DNA from: Bacteroidaceae bacterium | GTDB lineage: Bacteria > Bacteroidota > Bacteroidia > Bacteroidales > Barnesiellaceae_A | Direction: 5' to 3' | Length of the DNA stretch: 64,000 bases | NCBI GenBank assembly: GCA_017522135.1 | Contig: JAFXAB010000016.1 | Span: 54,529-118,528, forward strand | Part shown: positions 37,947 through 45,484 of the stretch, in pieces | Layout: every line of letters starts with the position of its first letter | Numbering within the stretch: position 1 is the first letter of the stretch | Notes under the pieces: model-generated | What the model saw: the letters and a program-made list of their open reading frames with translations, nothing else | Databases searched by the model: none | Told to the model about the DNA's origin: nothing | Program-made: the position numbers and the translations under genes

Positions 37947-38020
37947 CTCTTCAGGTTGGACTTGAACCAACGACCCTCTGATTAACAGTCAGATGCTCTA
38001 ACCGACTGAGCTACTGAAGA
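37947..38020 (-). tRNA. tRNA-Asn (GTT), first of tandem pair
   Basis: Identical 74-base copy of the tRNA at 37852, separated from it by 21 bases. It is nearest the promoter (38045-38075), so both are probably cut from one precursor. Confidence 0.97.
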
Positions 38021-38044
38021 AGATTTTAACCTCGAAAGGCGACG

Positions 38045-38075
38045 CAAAGGTAAGGCGTTTTTGTCAATCGTGCAA
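38045..38075 (-). promoter_or_regulatory. promoter of the tRNA-Asn pair
   Basis: On the minus strand TTG (38075 to 38073) and TACCTTTG (38052 to 38045) are 23 bases apart start to start. The tRNA begins 25 bases after the box. Confidence 0.7.
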
Positions 38076-38240
38076 TAGCTGAGGTGGTTTTTTTTTCGTT
38101 TTTTTGTAAAAAAAATGCTTTTCGTGGATTTTTCCCTCTGCTTTTTGCCTATACATTCTCGTTTTTTACAAGCAGTCGGCCTGCTCTCGGCATTGTGCAT
38201 ATCTATATGCGACTATCAGAAATAAAGGAAGTATCTGCTT

Positions 38241-38254
38241 TTGATTAAAATCAA
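38241..38254. promoter_or_regulatory. FNR/CRP-type palindrome TTGATTAAAATCAA
   Basis: This is a perfect match to the FNR-type site TTGATnnnnATCAA, inside the longer inverted repeat TTTTGATT-AA-AATCAAAA. It lies about 48 bases upstream of the -33 element of the promoter at 38289-38320, a position compatible with an activator. Bacteroidota have several Crp/Fnr-family regulators; which one binds is not known. The rest of the 38076-38372 gap holds no gene that I can see. Confidence 0.5.
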
Positions 38255-38288
38255 AAATGTAGATAATTGCAAAATTGGTGGCAAAATA

Positions 38289-38320
38289 TTTGATTTCCTA
38301 CAACAAAGATAATATCTTTG
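38289..38320 (+). promoter_or_regulatory. promoter of the frameshifted T9SS-tail mini-gene
   Basis: TTTG at 38289-38292 (TTG from 38290) and TATCTTTG at 38313-38320 are 23 bases apart start to start. The ATG at 38373 follows after 52 bases. Confidence 0.65.
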
Positions 38321-38372
38321 ACACCATTATGTAAAATATCGAGCAAATTAAGTATATAATATAAGCAAGTGT

Positions 38373-38628
38373 ATGAAAAAGATTACAACGTTACTAATGA
38401 TGCTATACATTGCTATCGGTGCAATGTGTGCGCATTTATACATCACATAGCCATATAAAAGTAGCAACCTCCGAGGCCGTAGATGTAGCTGTTGTTGCAA
38501 TGGATGGTCGTGTAATAAACAAGACACGCATATATGACAGTGCCTCTATAGCTGTTGCTCCGGGCATTTATGTGGTTCGTGTTGTTAATGACAGTGATAT
38601 TACTACCAAGACAGTAGTGGTGCGATGA
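38373..38628 (+). pseudogene. frameshifted small secreted protein with T9SS-like tail
   Basis: From ATG 38373 a signal peptide (MKKITTLLMMLYIAIGAMCA) is read, but the frame stops at TAG 38448-38450 after 25 codons. In the next frame, from about 38445, a good sorting-domain end is read: SHIKVATSEAVDVAVVAMDG...SIAVAPGIYVVRVVNDSDITTKTVVVR, stopping at 38626-38628. One base gain or loss near 38430-38450 would join them into a protein of about 84 residues. It may be a pseudogene, a sequencing error or a remnant of a larger T9SS cargo. The intact promoter suggests recent damage. Confidence 0.65.
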
Positions 38629-38793
38629 AATAAGCATAGGTATTATTGACACCTCACACTTGCCGGCGTGCAGTTGTGAGGTGTCTCATTATACATTTAT
38701 ACCCTCAAGATAGAAATATAAAAACAAATAACGTTAAAAAACGGCATTTGACACGAATATTCACTATCTTCGTACTATTAAATGTACGATAAT

Positions 38794-40452
38794 ATGAAAC
38801 GCATCTCACTGCTTATACTGTTATATATAGCAACCATAAGCTCTGCTATAGCCGATGCGAATAAGATGTTCTCTTATTCGCAGAACATCGAAGTATTCTC
38901 CGATGTCATCAAGCAACTCAATATACACTATGTCGATACCATTGATATAGACAAGAGTGTGAAACAAGGTATATCGGCCATGCTGGCTACGCTCGATCCC
39001 TATACCATATATTTCACCGAAGAGGAGGCCAAGCAGTTTGCCGAACAGAATACAGGCGAATATGCCGGAGTGGGTTGCACCATTGTGCAACGCGATAGTG
39101 CTGTGTATATTTCAGAGCCGTTTGACAACACACCGGCCCAAGAGGTAGGCCTGAGAGCCGGTGATAAAATCGTGATGATAGACAACGATAGTGTACTCAA
39201 ATGGAAAAGCGACGAAGTGAGTAAACGCATGCGAGGGTTGCCCAATACCAACTTGCGCATGGTTGTAGAGCGTGCCGGAGTTGACTCGCTTGTTGAGGTA
39301 AACATCACACGACGCATCATTCACCGCAACCCCGTTGTATACTACGGCACTATAGCCGATGGCGTGGGATATATTATGCTCGAAACATTCTCGGATAAAG
39401 CCGCCGATGAAGTGCGCAGAGCATTCCTTGACCTAAAAAACAATCATGGTATCACATCGCTGATGCTCGACCTGCGTGAGAACGGAGGTGGATTGGTAGG
39501 CGAAGCCATAAAGATACTCAGCATGTTTGTGCCTCGTGGCACTACCGTATTGGAGTCTCGCGGAAAGGTAGAGAACAGCAATCATATATACAAGACCGAG
39601 AAAGAGCCTATCGACACCAAGATACCATTGGCTGTGCTCATCAATGGCTACACTGCATCGGCATCGGAAGTTGTGGCAGGTGCCTTGCAAGACCTCGATC
39701 GCGCTGTTATCATTGGCGACCGTTCTTTCGGCAAGGGGCTCATACAGCAAGTTTTTCCTCTTCCCTACAACCGTCAATTGAAAGTTACCGTATCATACTA
39801 TTATATACCCAGTGGTAGGTCTATACAAGCTATCGACTACACCAAGCGCGATGCCGAAGGCCGAGTGGCGCGCATGCCCGACTCGCTAACCAACGAATTT
39901 CGCACTGCGGCCGGTCGCATAGTGCGTGATGGCGGAGGTATCACTCCCGATGTGGTAGTGAAATCGGATACCATGAGCCATCTGCACTACTATCTCTTTG
40001 CAGGTCACCATATCTTTGACTATGCTACCGACTATGCTCGCCAACACCCAACCATAGCACCGGCACACGAATTTTATATTACCGATGCCGATTATGAGGC
40101 TTTTAAGGAATTTGTGCATACGCGCGACTTCAAGTACGACAAGATGAGTAGTAAATTACTTGAAGAGCTGCGCGAAGCCATGACCTTTGAGGGGTATATG
40201 GACGAACAAACCACAGAGTTGATAAAGTCGGTAGAAGAACGCTTGCAACATAACGTAAATAAAGACCTCGATACCTTCCGTTGGGAGATAGAGCGGTCGC
40301 TTACGCAAGAAATTGCTTCGCGATACTATTATCAGCAAGGTGCTATTGTTGTAGGGTTGCGCAACGAACCCGTCACACAGCGTGCCATAGAAATACTGCA
40401 ATCGCCTCAACAATACAACGAAATTCTCTCAATAGGTATTAGAGGTAAATAG
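38794..40452 (+). CDS. S41 family C-terminal processing peptidase
   Basis: The protein of about 552 residues has a signal peptide (MKRISLLILLYIATISSAIA), a PDZ domain (about 85-170; GVGCTIVQRDSAVYISEPFDNTPAQEVGLRAGD), then the S41 catalytic core with Ser in NGYTASASE and Lys in RSFGKGLIQ. C-terminal processing peptidases cut exported proteins near their C-terminus, and in this phylum may mature envelope proteins. The open frame also includes ATG 38782, but that is only 10 bases after the TATCTTCG box at 38765-38772, so the later ATG is preferred. The C-terminal 120 residues are helical and typical of Bacteroidales members. Confidence 0.92.
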   Translation: MKRISLLILLYIATISSAIADANKMFSYSQNIEVFSDVIKQLNIHYVDTIDIDKSVKQGISAMLATLDPYTIYFTEEEAKQFAEQNTGEYAGVGCTIVQRDSAVYISEPFDNTPAQEVGLRAGDKIVMIDNDSVLKWKSDEVSKRMRGLPNTNLRMVVERAGVDSLVEVNITRRIIHRNPVVYYGTIADGVGYIMLETFSDKAADEVRRAFLDLKNNHGITSLMLDLRENGGGLVGEAIKILSMFVPRGTTVLESRGKVENSNHIYKTEKEPIDTKIPLAVLINGYTASASEVVAGALQDLDRAVIIGDRSFGKGLIQQVFPLPYNRQLKVTVSYYYIPSGRSIQAIDYTKRDAEGRVARMPDSLTNEFRTAAGRIVRDGGGITPDVVVKSDTMSHLHYYLFAGHHIFDYATDYARQHPTIAPAHEFYITDADYEAFKEFVHTRDFKYDKMSSKLLEELREAMTFEGYMDEQTTELIKSVEERLQHNVNKDLDTFRWEIERSLTQEIASRYYYQQGAIVVGLRNEPVTQRAIEILQSPQQYNEILSIGIRGK

Positions 40453-40502
40453 CACTGAAACAATGTGTTGGAAAATAAAAACATATTTTTTATGTAAAAT
40501 AT

Positions 40503-40533
40503 TTGCACAATCCGTTCAAAATACTTACCTTTG
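40503..40533 (+). promoter_or_regulatory. promoter of tRNA-Leu
   Basis: TTG at 40503-40505 and TACCTTTG at 40526-40533 are 23 bases apart start to start; the tRNA begins 11 bases after the box. Confidence 0.75.
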
Positions 40534-40543
40534 CCACGCAAAA

Positions 40544-40627
40544 GCCCAGATGGCGGAATTGGTAGACGCGCTGGTCTCAAACACCAGTGGATTCACTTCC
40601 ATGCCGGTTCGATCCCGGCTCTGGGTA
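40544..40627 (+). tRNA. tRNA-Leu (CAA)
   Basis: An 84-base type II tRNA with acceptor GCCCAGA/TCTGGGT, discriminator A, anticodon arm CTGGT-CTCAAAC-ACCAG (anticodon CAA), a short variable arm and T arm CCGG(T)TCGATCCCGG. It reads UUG codons. CCA is not encoded. It has its own promoter and terminator. Confidence 0.96.
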
Positions 40628-40631
40628 CTGA

Positions 40632-40666
40632 AAGCCTCGAAGTCAATGACTCCGAGGCTTTTTTTG
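40632..40666 (+). terminator. terminator of tRNA-Leu
   Basis: AAGCCTCG (40632-40639) pairs with CGAGGCTT (40653-40660), followed by TTTTTG. Confidence 0.85.
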
Positions 40667-40715
40667 TTTTCTCTTTCATGTTAATTTGAGTAGGATATAT
40701 ATATAAATAAAAATT

Positions 40716-40767
40716 AAGAGGTCGACAAAGAAGTCTATAGGACTGAAGATGTCGATCTCTTTTTTTA
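40716..40767 (+). terminator. orphan hairpin with T-run, possible small RNA 3' end
   Basis: AAGAGGTCGACA (40716-40727) pairs with TGTCGATCTCTT (40750-40761, one G-U pair), with an inner stem AGTC/GACT, followed by seven T residues. The tRNA-Leu terminator lies just upstream, so there is no known transcript left for it to end. The 372-base gap 40628-40999 contains these two hairpins and the lipoprotein promoter; no coding gene was seen. Confidence 0.5.
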
Positions 40768-40932
40768 TAGCAGGATAAAACAGGGATAAGTATAATTCTA
40801 CCATAAAACAAAAACAAGCCCTATATAACCTCAATAGATTGCCTCAGGAGTGTTCTTTGTCAGTAAAAACACAGTTTCAAATGTTAAACTTTGCTAAATC
40901 CAATAGGGGGGGTAAATATCCGCCTAAATCTA

Positions 40933-40963
40933 TTGATTTTTAGAACGTTGTTACTTACATTTG
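40933..40963 (+). promoter_or_regulatory. promoter of the unknown lipoprotein
   Basis: TTG at 40933-40935 and TACATTTG at 40956-40963 are 23 bases apart start to start. The box overlaps the upstream part of the open frame and supports the ATG at 41000. Confidence 0.7.
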
Positions 40964-40999
40964 TCCCTATATTCATTCACCAATCAAAAATCTATAGTC

Positions 41000-42208
41000 A
41001 TGAAAAAAATTTATCTTCCCCTAATGCTCACCATTGCAATACTTGCAATAGGTTGCAACAACGACCAGAATCCCAATCCTCAACCGACAGAAAAGATTGA
41101 AAAAACACTCTTCAAAGGTTACGTAGAAAAAGGACCTTTTGTGATAGGCTCGTCGGTGATGATATACGAGCTTGACAACAACCTCACACAGACCGGAAAA
41201 TGTTTTACAACAACCATCGCCGATAACACGGGTGCATTTGAACAACGCGACTTACAAATATCATCACAATACGTTGAGTTGAAAGCCGACGGTTATTACT
41301 TCAACGAAGTAGAGGGATATGTAACAGAGTCTCCTATCACCCTTTATGCTATCGCCGACATCAAGGACGTAGATAATGTAAATGTAAACTTGCTTACAAC
41401 AATAGAACGTCAGCGCATTCTGTATCTTGTTAAAGAAGAAAACTTTACATTCTCCGATGCTCGCGATAAAGCACACACTGAAGTATTAAGCATCTTTGGT
41501 ATGAACGAAGAGTTGGTTGAAAACTCAGACCAACTCAGCCTTAATAAAGATGCTCAACTACTAACCATTTCGGCTATTGTACAAGGTTTCCGCACACCCT
41601 CTGAGGTGACATCTCTTATAGCCTCTCTTGCAGGAGACTTGCGCGAAGATGGTACAGTAGAAAATACCGCCTTAACATCGGCGTTTATGAATGGCTTTCA
41701 TGGCTTACAGGCCGATTATATAATCGCCAATCTCGAACAACAACAAATAAATATAGACTATACAGCAGATGATGTACAAAAATGGTTGGATAAATTTGCT
41801 CAAAACACCGCCTACGAGCAAACTGAGTTTATAGAATATCCTGCCACTGCATCGGGGTATACCAACCTTCTTAATCAAGATGTTACTAGACTTCATTACA
41901 GAGCAAATGTTTTCTTGGGCGCTATTACACCCAAAGGCGTCAATCTCCGCGTTGATATACATTCTTCTGCAGAATATCTAATGGTGGCTTTGCCTGCGCC
42001 CAACAATTGGATAGGCACTACCATACAGTTGTCTTATGACGAAGAAGAACAGACAATCTGGTATGATAATAGTTTTGAAGTAGAGAATCCAGGAGGAGAG
42101 AGCGTAGCTTTGTTGGGAGTAGACTCACCAGGTACAATGACTCTGACAATATATGAATACAACAGCCCCACACCCACACGAATACAGACTATCGAGTTTT
42201 ATGAATAA
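41000..42208 (+). CDS. lipoprotein of unknown function, 402 residues
   Basis: The protein has a lipoprotein signal with lipobox LAIGC (MKKIYLPLMLTIAILAIGCNND) and should be anchored to the outer membrane. A beta region (about 35-110; TLFKGYVEKGPFVIGSSVMIYELDN) resembles the start of carboxypeptidase-regulatory or SdrD-like domains, then a long helical part (about 125-265) and a final beta domain. I recognise no enzyme motif. It is monocistronic with a good promoter and a terminator. Confidence 0.8.
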   Translation: MKKIYLPLMLTIAILAIGCNNDQNPNPQPTEKIEKTLFKGYVEKGPFVIGSSVMIYELDNNLTQTGKCFTTTIADNTGAFEQRDLQISSQYVELKADGYYFNEVEGYVTESPITLYAIADIKDVDNVNVNLLTTIERQRILYLVKEENFTFSDARDKAHTEVLSIFGMNEELVENSDQLSLNKDAQLLTISAIVQGFRTPSEVTSLIASLAGDLREDGTVENTALTSAFMNGFHGLQADYIIANLEQQQINIDYTADDVQKWLDKFAQNTAYEQTEFIEYPATASGYTNLLNQDVTRLHYRANVFLGAITPKGVNLRVDIHSSAEYLMVALPAPNNWIGTTIQLSYDEEEQTIWYDNSFEVENPGGESVALLGVDSPGTMTLTIYEYNSPTPTRIQTIEFYE

Positions 42209-42238
42209 GTATTGATTACTAACCAATAATACGCACTA

Positions 42239-42282
42239 CACCGGAGACAAGTCGATATAGAACTTGCCTCCGGTGATTTTTT
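42239..42282 (+). terminator. terminator of the lipoprotein gene
   Basis: CACCGGAG (42239-42246) pairs with CTCCGGTG (42268-42275), with additional AAGT/ACTT pairing inside, followed by ATTTTTT. The remaining 197 bases before dut are AT-rich, with only a weak promoter-like box (TACATTCG at 42376-42383). Confidence 0.85.
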
Positions 42283-42479
42283 ATATTCCGAAAGGGAGTT
42301 CCAAACTCAAACATCCCAAACGCAAAACTTTATAAAAAAGCACTCAAGTATGGGGATGATTTGCAGAGTTTTCAGTACATTCGCATAATAATTTGGGATA
42401 GTGTGGCACAAGGTGGCTTATTGGTCTGATAAAGTGTCCCTATCTCGCTGATAAATAACTATACAAAAACTCTACAGAC

Positions 42480-42920
42480 ATGTCGGTGAAAGTATCTATT
42501 ATTAATCGTTCGCATCATGCACTTCCTTCGTATAGCACACCTCTGTCGGCAGGCATGGATATCCGTGCCAATCTTGAGGAGCCTATAACTCTACAGCCCG
42601 GAGAGCGACGCCTTATTCCTACTGGTTTGTTCATTGCTTTGCCCGAAGGATATGAGGCTCAAATACGTCCTCGTAGCGGATTGGCTATCAAGCACGGCAT
42701 TACCGTGCTCAACTCGCCCGGTACTATCGATGCCGACTATCGTGGAGAGGTGGGTATCATACTTATCAATCACTCCGACAAGGCGTTTGTTATTGAAGAT
42801 GGCGAGCGCGTGGGTCAAATGGTTGTGGCACAATATAGTAGGGTGGAGTGGAACGAAACCGATACTCTCGACGAAACCGAGCGTGGTGCAGGAGGTTTTG
42901 GTCATACGGGTGTGAAATAA
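42480..42920 (+). CDS. dut: dUTP diphosphatase (dUTPase)
   Basis: The 146-residue protein hydrolyses dUTP to dUMP and pyrophosphate, keeping uracil out of DNA and supplying dUMP for thymidylate. All five trimeric dUTPase motifs are visible: [24 protein letters not shown] (catalytic Asp), the GERVGQMV region, and the glycine-rich C-terminal [10 protein letters not shown] arm that closes over the active site. Length is typical. It is the first gene of a six-gene run reaching 49227. Confidence 0.97.
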   Translation: MSVKVSIINRSHHALPSYSTPLSAGMDIRANLEEPITLQPGERRLIPTGLFIALPEGYEAQIRPRSGLAIKHGITVLNSPGTIDADYRGEVGIILINHSDKAFVIEDGERVGQMVVAQYSRVEWNETDTLDETERGAGGFGHTGVK

Positions 42921-42938
42921 ACGCTATCGCATAGTGAC

Positions 42939-44666
42939 ATGAAGAGATTGTTGTATATAGTGCTGTTTTGCGTTGTCGGTGCTGTGGCTATGCAAGCCAT
43001 CGGTAGCAAGCAACCTCGCAGTAGCGAGGCCGATGAGGCATTATACAACTACTTCTACATGGAGGGTGAGAAACAGCATACATTGGGCAATTTTGATGCC
43101 GCAATGGCTTTGCTTACCGAGGCTGCACGCATCAATCCTCATGGTTTGGCGGCACAATACAGCCTTGCCAAGTTGTACATGATGACCAACAAGGTTGATA
43201 CTGCCACACAGATGCTGAAACGCGTTGCCGACAGCGATACAACGCATTTTTGGTTCAATCTGGGATATGCCAATACGACCATTCATGCACAGCAGTTTGA
43301 TGAGGCCAAACGCATCTTCAAGCGATTGATAACCAACCACCCCGACCATCCCGAGTTGTACAACTCGCTGGCTGCCCTCTATGCCCGCAATAAAGAGTAT
43401 AAAGAGGCTCTTGCATGTTATGACTCGGTAGAAATCTACATGGGTAACTCTCCCGAATTGGTGGGAAATCGTATCAGTCTGTACGATATGTTGGGCGATA
43501 CGGCTACTGCCATAGCCATGGCTGAGGACTTGGTGGCAAAGCAAGCCGATAATATATATTATCTGTTATACCTGAGCGATGTGTATCGCCACTATGGACT
43601 CAATGCCAAGATGAGAGAGACACTGCTAAGGGTACAGCAAGAGGCTCCCGAAGAGCCGTTGGTGTATATACAATTGGCATCATACCGTCTGCTGGAAAAA
43701 GATACGGCTGCTTACTATAGCGAGTATGACCGGTTGCTAAATAATGAGAATATCTCATGTGAAGAGAAGTTCAAAGCCCTTGAAAACTTTGCCAACGAAG
43801 CCACACATTTTACTGCCGACTCGGTTATCATTGACTACTATCGCAAGTTGGTAGAACTATACCCCTATGAGCTTGCCCCGCGCGACAGCTATGCTCTTAT
43901 GCTCATATACACCCATCGTCTGGATGAGGCCTGTAAGCAACTCACCGTTATAGCCGAGCAGTCAGACAAGAATGGAATGGTGTGGGAGCAAATTATGACA
44001 ATATGCTTAGATTTAGGCAAGTTCCAGGAAGCGATAGAAGCCGGTCGAAAAGCGATAGAAGCCGGTCGCAAGGAGTGCCTGACCTATGTGTATATGAGCA
44101 ATGCTTTGCTTGCCGATAAGCGATATGATGATGCCGAGAAGTGTGCCCAAACAGCTATCGACAGCATCTGTACTCCCACTCACCGACATGAACGCTCATA
44201 TTTGTATGGCATATTGGCCGAAGTATACTCCTATAGAAATGAACTCGAAAAGTGCTATCAATACTACGACTCGGCATTGGTATATAACAGCAACAATGCC
44301 ATGATACTCAACAACTATGCCTATAAGCTCGCCACCAACGATGGCGACTTGCTTAAGGCCGAAACGATGAGCAACAAAAGCCTGAGCTTGGACCCCGACA
44401 ATACTACCTTTATGGACACTTATGCTTGGGTGTTGTTTAAGATGCGCAGCTACTCATTGGCTCGTATATATATAGAAAAAGCTATAGACAATCTTTCGCC
44501 CGCAGAAGAAGCCTCGGCCGAGTACTATGAGCATTATGGCGATATACTCTTCATGCTTGGCGAGGTAGACAACGCCATTGAGCAGTGGCAGAAAGCTCTT
44601 GAACTCTCGCCTCAACGCACAATATTGGAGCAAAAAATCACTCAAAAGCAATACTTGGAAGAATGA
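42939..44666 (+). CDS. exported tetratricopeptide repeat protein
   Basis: The 575-residue protein has a signal peptide (MKRLLYIVLFCVVGAVAMQAIG) and about 12 TPR units, such as AMALLTEAARINPHGLAAQYSLAKLY. It lies between dut and a DUF4292 lipoprotein, an order widely kept in Bacteroidales. A 21-base in-frame tandem duplication at 44031-44072 repeats AIEAGRK. Function is unknown; a periplasmic scaffold role is inferred from the repeats. Its stop overlaps the next start (ATGA). Confidence 0.85.
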   Translation: MKRLLYIVLFCVVGAVAMQAIGSKQPRSSEADEALYNYFYMEGEKQHTLGNFDAAMALLTEAARINPHGLAAQYSLAKLYMMTNKVDTATQMLKRVADSDTTHFWFNLGYANTTIHAQQFDEAKRIFKRLITNHPDHPELYNSLAALYARNKEYKEALACYDSVEIYMGNSPELVGNRISLYDMLGDTATAIAMAEDLVAKQADNIYYLLYLSDVYRHYGLNAKMRETLLRVQQEAPEEPLVYIQLASYRLLEKDTAAYYSEYDRLLNNENISCEEKFKALENFANEATHFTADSVIIDYYRKLVELYPYELAPRDSYALMLIYTHRLDEACKQLTVIAEQSDKNGMVWEQIMTICLDLGKFQEAIEAGRKAIEAGRKECLTYVYMSNALLADKRYDDAEKCAQTAIDSICTPTHRHERSYLYGILAEVYSYRNELEKCYQYYDSALVYNSNNAMILNNYAYKLATNDGDLLKAETMSNKSLSLDPDNTTFMDTYAWVLFKMRSYSLARIYIEKAIDNLSPAEEASAEYYEHYGDILFMLGEVDNAIEQWQKALELSPQRTILEQKITQKQYLEE

Positions 44667-45484
44667 AAAAATATATTTGGATAACATTGGTAATTATGCT
44701 TATTGCATCCATTGTCGGTTGTAAAACCGGCAAAGAGTCTGCTATTGCCGATGTAACCACTGTACCCGGCGAAAAGCAGGAAAGAAACTGCTATACCGAG
44801 ATGATTGAGGCTTATGGTGCATGGGACACCTTTGTAGCCAAAGGAAATGTGTCGGTAGCAGGATTTACATCGTCTTTCGAGTTGCGCATGGTTCACAACG
44901 AAGCTATACAAATATCATTACGCCCCTTCTTGGGTATAGAGGCTGCTCGCATGATTATAACCCCCGACAAGGTACATGTATATGAAAAGCTAAACAAAAG
45001 TGCATCATCGACCGATTTTGACAATATACAAGCAATATTGCCTTTCGCTCTATCATTCAGTAATATACAGTGCGTTTTGTTGGGCAAGCCCTTTATATTG
45101 GGTAAGGAGGAGATAACCACAGAGAACTTTAAGGATTTTGATATAGACATGGCACTGCCCAAATGGATAATGACCCCCAAAGTTGTGCCTGCACAAGTTA
45201 CTTATATGTTTGACTTTGATGAGCAACAACTTGTTCAGGTAAGCGGTGGTCAAGAAGGCGTTTCGCAACGTTTTGAGTGTAAGTACAGCGACTATGACAC
45301 TGTCATGGAACACCTCCTGCCCACCTATATCAAGGTAACAATAAAGGATGACACCGATAGCTATGAGGCAGAGATAGCCTACACATCGGCCTCGTTCAAT
45401 GTTCCGGTAACTATTGACAATAATCCGTTTAAGAATTACAACGAAGTATATATGTTGGATTTAATCAAATCATTCATAAAATGA
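44663..45484 (+). CDS. DUF4292 lipoprotein
   Basis: The 273-residue protein has a lipobox at IVGC (MLIASIVGCKTGK) and a single beta-rich domain similar to LolA/LolB-like folds that carry lipids or lipoproteins (GNVSVAGFTSSFELRM, LRPFLGIEAARMIITPDKVHVYEKLNK). DUF4292 is the expected family at this position. It may help place lipoproteins in the outer membrane, but that is inference. Start and stop both overlap neighbours by four bases, giving tight translational coupling to the EnvC-like gene. Confidence 0.85.
   Translation: MKKYIWITLVIMLIASIVGCKTGKESAIADVTTVPGEKQERNCYTEMIEAYGAWDTFVAKGNVSVAGFTSSFELRMVHNEAIQISLRPFLGIEAARMIITPDKVHVYEKLNKSASSTDFDNIQAILPFALSFSNIQCVLLGKPFILGKEEITTENFKDFDIDMALPKWIMTPKVVPAQVTYMFDFDEQQLVQVSGGQEGVSQRFECKYSDYDTVMEHLLPTYIKVTIKDDTDSYEAEIAYTSASFNVPVTIDNNPFKNYNEVYMLDLIKSFIK

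Noticed and set aside
37852..38020. tRNA-Asn pair as the attachment site of an integrated element
   Set aside because: No integrase, no direct repeat of the tRNA 3' end outside the pair, and neighbouring genes look like ordinary chromosome.
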